Assembly: GCA_025531455.1 (NCBI GenBank)
Contig: JAMYHL010000023.1
Span: forward strand, 248,001 to 312,000
DNA: 64,000 nucleotides
Direction: 5' to 3'
Source: Apiotrichum sp. Y4204
Taxonomy: Eukaryota > Basidiomycota > Tremellomycetes > Trichosporonales > Trichosporonaceae
A model generated the notes under the pieces. It was not told where the DNA came from. It made no database searches and saw only the letters and a list, made by a program, of their open reading frames with translations. Every line of letters begins with the position of its first letter. The stretch's first letter is position 1. Positions 60,801 through 64,000 of this stretch are shown one piece after another. The translations under genes and the position numbers were made by a program.

Positions 60801-60904
60801 TCGAGGCTGGGACCTGGAGATCGGCGAGACGGGGGATTGCTGGAGCGTGGGCTGGTGCTGGTGCGTTCTCGCCGCCGTGCAGGCAACGATTGCGACGCGC
60901 CCAT
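57859..60904 (-). CDS. RING-H2 finger protein with N-terminal myristoylation signature (putative E3 ubiquitin ligase)
   Basis: Three exons (59358-60904, 58044-59325, 57859-57996; introns 32 and 47 nt) encode 988 residues. The ATG at 60904 gives MGASQSLPARRRER, which has Gly2 and Ser6 required for N-myristoylation, followed by a basic cluster that would strengthen membrane binding. Most of the protein is Ser/Pro/Arg-rich and probably disordered. The last 50 residues form a C3H2C3 RING: C942-x2-C945, then C960-x-H962-x2-H965-x2-C968 and C980-x2-C983 (CRHAFHKECVDHW, CNTCPACR). The first Cys pair is split by the second intron, and joining 57996 to 58044 restores it. About 60 residues before the RING, NTYLIYIIGGNYPRSHPVL is a conserved-looking folded patch. 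It likely transfers ubiquitin from an E2 at a membrane; the substrate is unknown. Confidence 0.9.
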
Positions 60905-61541
60905 TGCGGGCCGCTAAGGGGGAGTGTTTGCAAGGGTGGTATCAAGGTAGAGACGCGGGGCGCTCCGTGTGTCGGCGAACGGCGGGAGCGTGAAGGTGTG
61001 TGAAGAGCGCGAGTGAGGAGCCTATTCACCGCCAGATAAGCACGCGCTTGAACGAAGTGGAGACCGCGCTGTGGGTGCAAAAACCTGTAATCCAGCTCTA
61101 GTGGTCAGATGGGGACAGCTTTTGTGTGTGTGACGGATACGCGAACGAAACAGCGGGGGTAGGTGACGCGGATTCGAGAGTGGGAGGAGAACAGAACAGG
61201 TAGTGACTGTCGAGAAGAGGCGGTGGCGACGGAGTGGAACGTTGCAGAGGAGTGGTCGTGAGATTGAGAGAAGGGGATCGCTCTAGGTGGAGTGAAGTTC
61301 AATGTCGGAATAAGATGTCGTGAGGTGAGACTGCGAGTAAATGGTCCGAGGTGAGTCTAGTGTCCGTGACGGTGGTGGCGAGTGTGAGTGTGGTCGTTTG
61401 TATGGATTGCTGTGCGCGTGTGCGTCGATAGGGGATAGGGTTGGGAGGTGAGACTTGGAATGGAATGGGGCGCGCGCTTTGCCCTGTAGGCGAGGGATGG
61501 GAGTGGAGAGGGAGGATATCGCGGTAAGGAAGGAGGGGTCT

Positions 61542-61585
61542 GACGACGGCGACGGTGACGGCGACGGCGACGACGACGACGACGA
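61542..61585. repeat. GAC/GGC/GGT trinucleotide tract
   Basis: About 14 consecutive triplets of the form G(A/G)(C/T), ending in four pure GAC units. Confidence 0.8.
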
Positions 61586-61665
61586 GAAACGGGGGATGGG
61601 GGAGGGAAGACGGGATGGAGGATGGACGATTGCTTTGTGAACAGAAACCAGAAAAGGAAGGGAAG

Positions 61666-61691
61666 ACACACACACACACACACACACACAC
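61666..61691. repeat. (AC)13 microsatellite
   Basis: Thirteen perfect AC dinucleotides, the longest pure microsatellite in the window. Confidence 0.95.
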
Positions 61692-62482
61692 GGTACACGG
61701 TACGGCGGATGTGCGGCGGCGGCGTAAGCGGACAAGAGGGAAGAGGGGGCACAGGGGGTGCACAAGGCCGAAGAGGGCAACAGCGCCAGGGATGAAGAAG
61801 CGGAAGCGGAAATGAGCTTTTGGGTGGCACGAACACGATTCACATTCCCATAATAATTGTCATAATCGCCATACTTAATCCCTCAGGCACATTTGTCACT
61901 GTCACAACTGCCACTAACTCATTCATTGCTGTTCTAAATAGCCCACAATCGAGTGCTAATCACACAACAGACAGATAATTGTTAGTCACGCCCCACAGGG
62001 CCGCAGCAATAATGCATCCATCATGTCTTGGTGTTCACAGCATCACAGCATTGTTGAGCTTGTGTAGCATGTGTGAGACGCGAGAGGAGAATGTATAATG
62101 GGCAGGAACGGAATGGATAAGAGACAGATAAGAAGTCAACAAGATTGGTGGGCGTCCAACAGTGCTGTGCACAACAGTGATCATTCAGCCATCCAGAGTT
62201 CACTGTATTCGGCGTGACAATGGCCCACTCTGAGTCACTCGTTCCGCCGCACAGTAACGTCAAGTCAGCGAGATCAAGTCAGTGGGAACAGGAGACATAG
62301 AGCGGGATATGATTCTGAACGTGCGATTCGAGACAACGTCAGAAGCCACAGAGGTGCGCACCATGAATGGCGTCTCTGCGCACCCATCCGACGCACTCGC
62401 GCTCTCGCGAAGCGCGACTTCCACCGCGCACCGCACCCCGCGCTCGTTATATCTTCCTATGCATGTGTTACATTCCGCGGAT

Positions 62483-63720
62483 CTATTGGCTCGAGTACTT
62501 GGAGGTGTCAACGCCGTGGTTGGAGTGGTTGACAACGTTGAACCTAGGTGTAAGCGGAGATGAAACGCGATGCGTGTGGTCGTCGACGCGGATGTGGTCG
62601 TGAGGACGGCTTCTCCTAATGGATTCGGGTGTCCACTTTCGGCAGCAGACATCGACCATCTTGCCTGTCCGTCTCTCACATCCCCTTCTCTCTTCCCTCG
62701 TATATTCCGCCCGTCGCCCACCCTTCGCTTTTCGAGGAAAGTTCCGGACACCACATCACTCATCACTCATCACTCACCAAGGCATGGTCTGGAGCTTGAA
62801 CTGGGAGAAAGTCGAGTTGCGCGCGGCAACACCCTGCATGTACGGGCTGAGGTCGGACTCGCCGTAGATCGGCTCGCCGGCCTTGGCGCGCGCGCCGAGC
62901 TCGGCCGCGTCGAGCGCCACCTCCCGCGAGTTCTCCTTCAGGCCGAGGAAACGCCCTGCTGTTAGCTGTGCTCTGATAAGGCGGGGAAGAGGCGAGGCAA
63001 CGGGGGCGAGTGGAGGGCGGAGGGACGGCGGGAGTTGGGACACCCGAGGAGCAAGAGCGAAGACCAGGAGAGGATAGACGCGACGTCGGCGCGCGGTGGC
63101 CGCACCAAAATGACTTTTCGCCATAATTCACGAAAAGGATAAGTCGCGTTCCGCGACACCGAGCACAACCTGTCCAAAACAGCTGGACTCCGAAGGGACG
63201 ATGCGAGACCGAGACAACGACGTGATGTACGCGATTCGAGTCCGAACATGACTCGCCGGCATGTCTGGAATCGCGCGTTATCGCTCATCGGTCCAGTTGG
63301 TCCCCGCCTCGATCTTCTCGTCCGCCGTCCTGCTCTCCGCACGGATAATCCTTCGCCGCGCCGCTCGTCGATGCGCGCCTCGTCCTCTCACTCCCGTCTC
63401 CGTCCCAACTTCTCCACCTTCCTCCGCTCCTTCCATCCCCCGTTCCCTCTCTCTTCTCGATACCCACACGACGAGCTCTGGTACGCGAGCATAAATCCGC
63501 CGGCGGCACCAAGGAACGCAGTGAGGCGCGACGCGGAGCGCAAGCCGTGCGCCGCCTTGGAGGGGTCGAACTTGTCCATGATGGTAAGGAGCGCGGGTCC
63601 GGCAGCGGCCGCGGCACCCCAGAGGAGGTAGTCGTCCGGGCGCATGTAGCGCACGACGCGGCCAAAGTGCGGGTCCACGTCGATGACGGGGTACGGCGTC
63701 TTGAGTTCCTTGACGGGCAT
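62483..63720 (-). CDS. NADH:ubiquinone oxidoreductase (complex I) 21 kDa-type accessory subunit
   Basis: Three exons (63468-63720, 62778-62955, 62483-62543; introns 512 and 234 nt) encode 163 residues. The first exon gives the family N-terminus TPYPVIDVDPHFGRVVRYMR and two hydrophobic stretches (LLWGAAAAAGPALLTI; LTAFLGAAGGFMLAY). The second gives RFLGLKENSREV and PIYGESDLSPYMQGVAARNS, the signature of the fungal 21 kDa subunit. The 61-nt last exon was found from FNVVNHSNHGVDTSKY, which completes the usual C-terminus (W-F-N-x-VNH). The protein is an accessory subunit of mitochondrial complex I, absent from Saccharomyces, which has no complex I. The first intron is much longer than others here and contains an in-frame alternative start. 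Confidence 0.93.
62755..62775. repeat. Three tandem copies of ATCACTC next to a splice donor
   Basis: Lies at the 5' end of the second intron of the complex I subunit gene. Read on the minus strand, the GTGAGT donor overlaps the repeat (GAGTGAT units). Confidence 0.85.
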
Positions 63721-64000
63721 GGTGGGTGGGGGTGCTGCGATGGTGGTGTGGTCGGCGCCGATGATCGTGAGCTCTGAGGTGTATCGGGCTCCCGGTGGTT
63801 GGCCGCCGAGCCAGAGTGGAGAGCTGGGCTGGGCTGGGAGGGAAGGAAAGGTGGAGGAGAGCGGCGTTTCGGAGATATGGATCCGGGATGCATGTGGCCG
63901 TGGCACCCAGCGATGACTTCATTACGAGTGCAGATGGCGTACCGCCACCCATATCGGTGACTTTTGGTCTTCAGAGTCCTCAACAACAACATACACAATC
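63721..64000. other. Upstream region of the complex I subunit gene
   Basis: Promoter side of the minus-strand gene at 63720. The first 60 nt hold C-rich minus-strand sequence; no TATA element or other gene is seen up to the window end. Confidence 0.5.

Larger units (their letters stand above)
60905..62482. other. RING-gene promoter/leader and 3' flank of the complex I subunit gene
   Basis: Up to about 61800 the plus strand is purine-rich, so the RING gene has a CT-rich leader on its coding strand. That also creates a long low-complexity Ser/Pro/Val/Cys frame on the minus strand, not taken as a gene. It includes the GAC/GGC tract (61542-61585) and (AC)13 (61666-61691). The rest is AT-richer and shows no gene. 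Confidence 0.5.

Noticed and set aside
61283..61843. 186-codon minus-strand frame rich in Ser, Pro and a VCVCVC run
   Set aside because: Low-complexity product of the CT-rich leader and the (AC)13 microsatellite; no ATG-proximal conservation or family match.
1..64000. CRISPR arrays, insertion sequences, bacterial operons or viral elements
   Set aside because: No array of spaced repeats, no transposase, reverse transcriptase or capsid-like frame was found; the sequence is eukaryotic.

Overview
The window looks like a chromosomal segment of a GC-rich basidiomycete yeast, most likely a tremellomycete of the Trichosporonales. This is inference: genes carry several introns, many only 32-40 nt long with GTGAGT/GTGGGT/GTGCGT donors; promoters carry pyrimidine-rich tracts on the coding strand; and the gene set (Ssd1/Dis3L2-type protein, bS21m, complex I 21 kDa-type subunit, fused aconitase X, ferric reductase) is fungal. 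No species can be named from sequence alone. I see no prokaryotic features, no CRISPR array, no confident tRNA or rRNA gene, and no intact transposon.

Fifteen protein genes are supported, with exon joins worked out by eye so that each reading frame closes. Left part (1-8.3 kb): a truncated membrane-anchored NAD-dependent epimerase with a large C-terminal extension (-), an M20-type carbamoyl/ureido amidohydrolase (-), and a divergent NmrA-like NAD(P)-binding protein (+). An 8 kb gap without a recognisable gene follows. Middle-left (16.2-22.2 kb): an amino-acid permease (+) converging on a ferric reductase (-), then a 5.4 kb gap.

Middle (27.6-41.6 kb), a metabolic block: fused aconitase X (+), aldehyde dehydrogenase (-), monocarboxylate-type MFS transporter (+), mitochondrial ribosomal protein bS21m (-), phytanoyl-CoA dioxygenase-like oxygenase (-) and an AAAP amino-acid transporter (+). 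Aconitase X, the dehydrogenase, the oxygenase and the two transporters could serve uptake and breakdown of a hydroxylated amino acid such as 3-hydroxyproline, but this is only a neighbourhood argument.

Right part (45.9-63.7 kb): an SVOP-like MFS transporter (+), the large SSD1-like RNase II family protein (+), a RING-H2 protein with an N-terminal myristoylation signature (-), and a complex I accessory subunit (-). Gene density is low (about one gene per 4.3 kb) because of four noncoding gaps of 3.8-8 kb. The most notable points are the epimerase fusion, the Ssd1-type protein that keeps all four RNB aspartates together with four HxRxxS kinase sites, the tandem-repeat insert in the ferric reductase, and the aconitase X neighbourhood.
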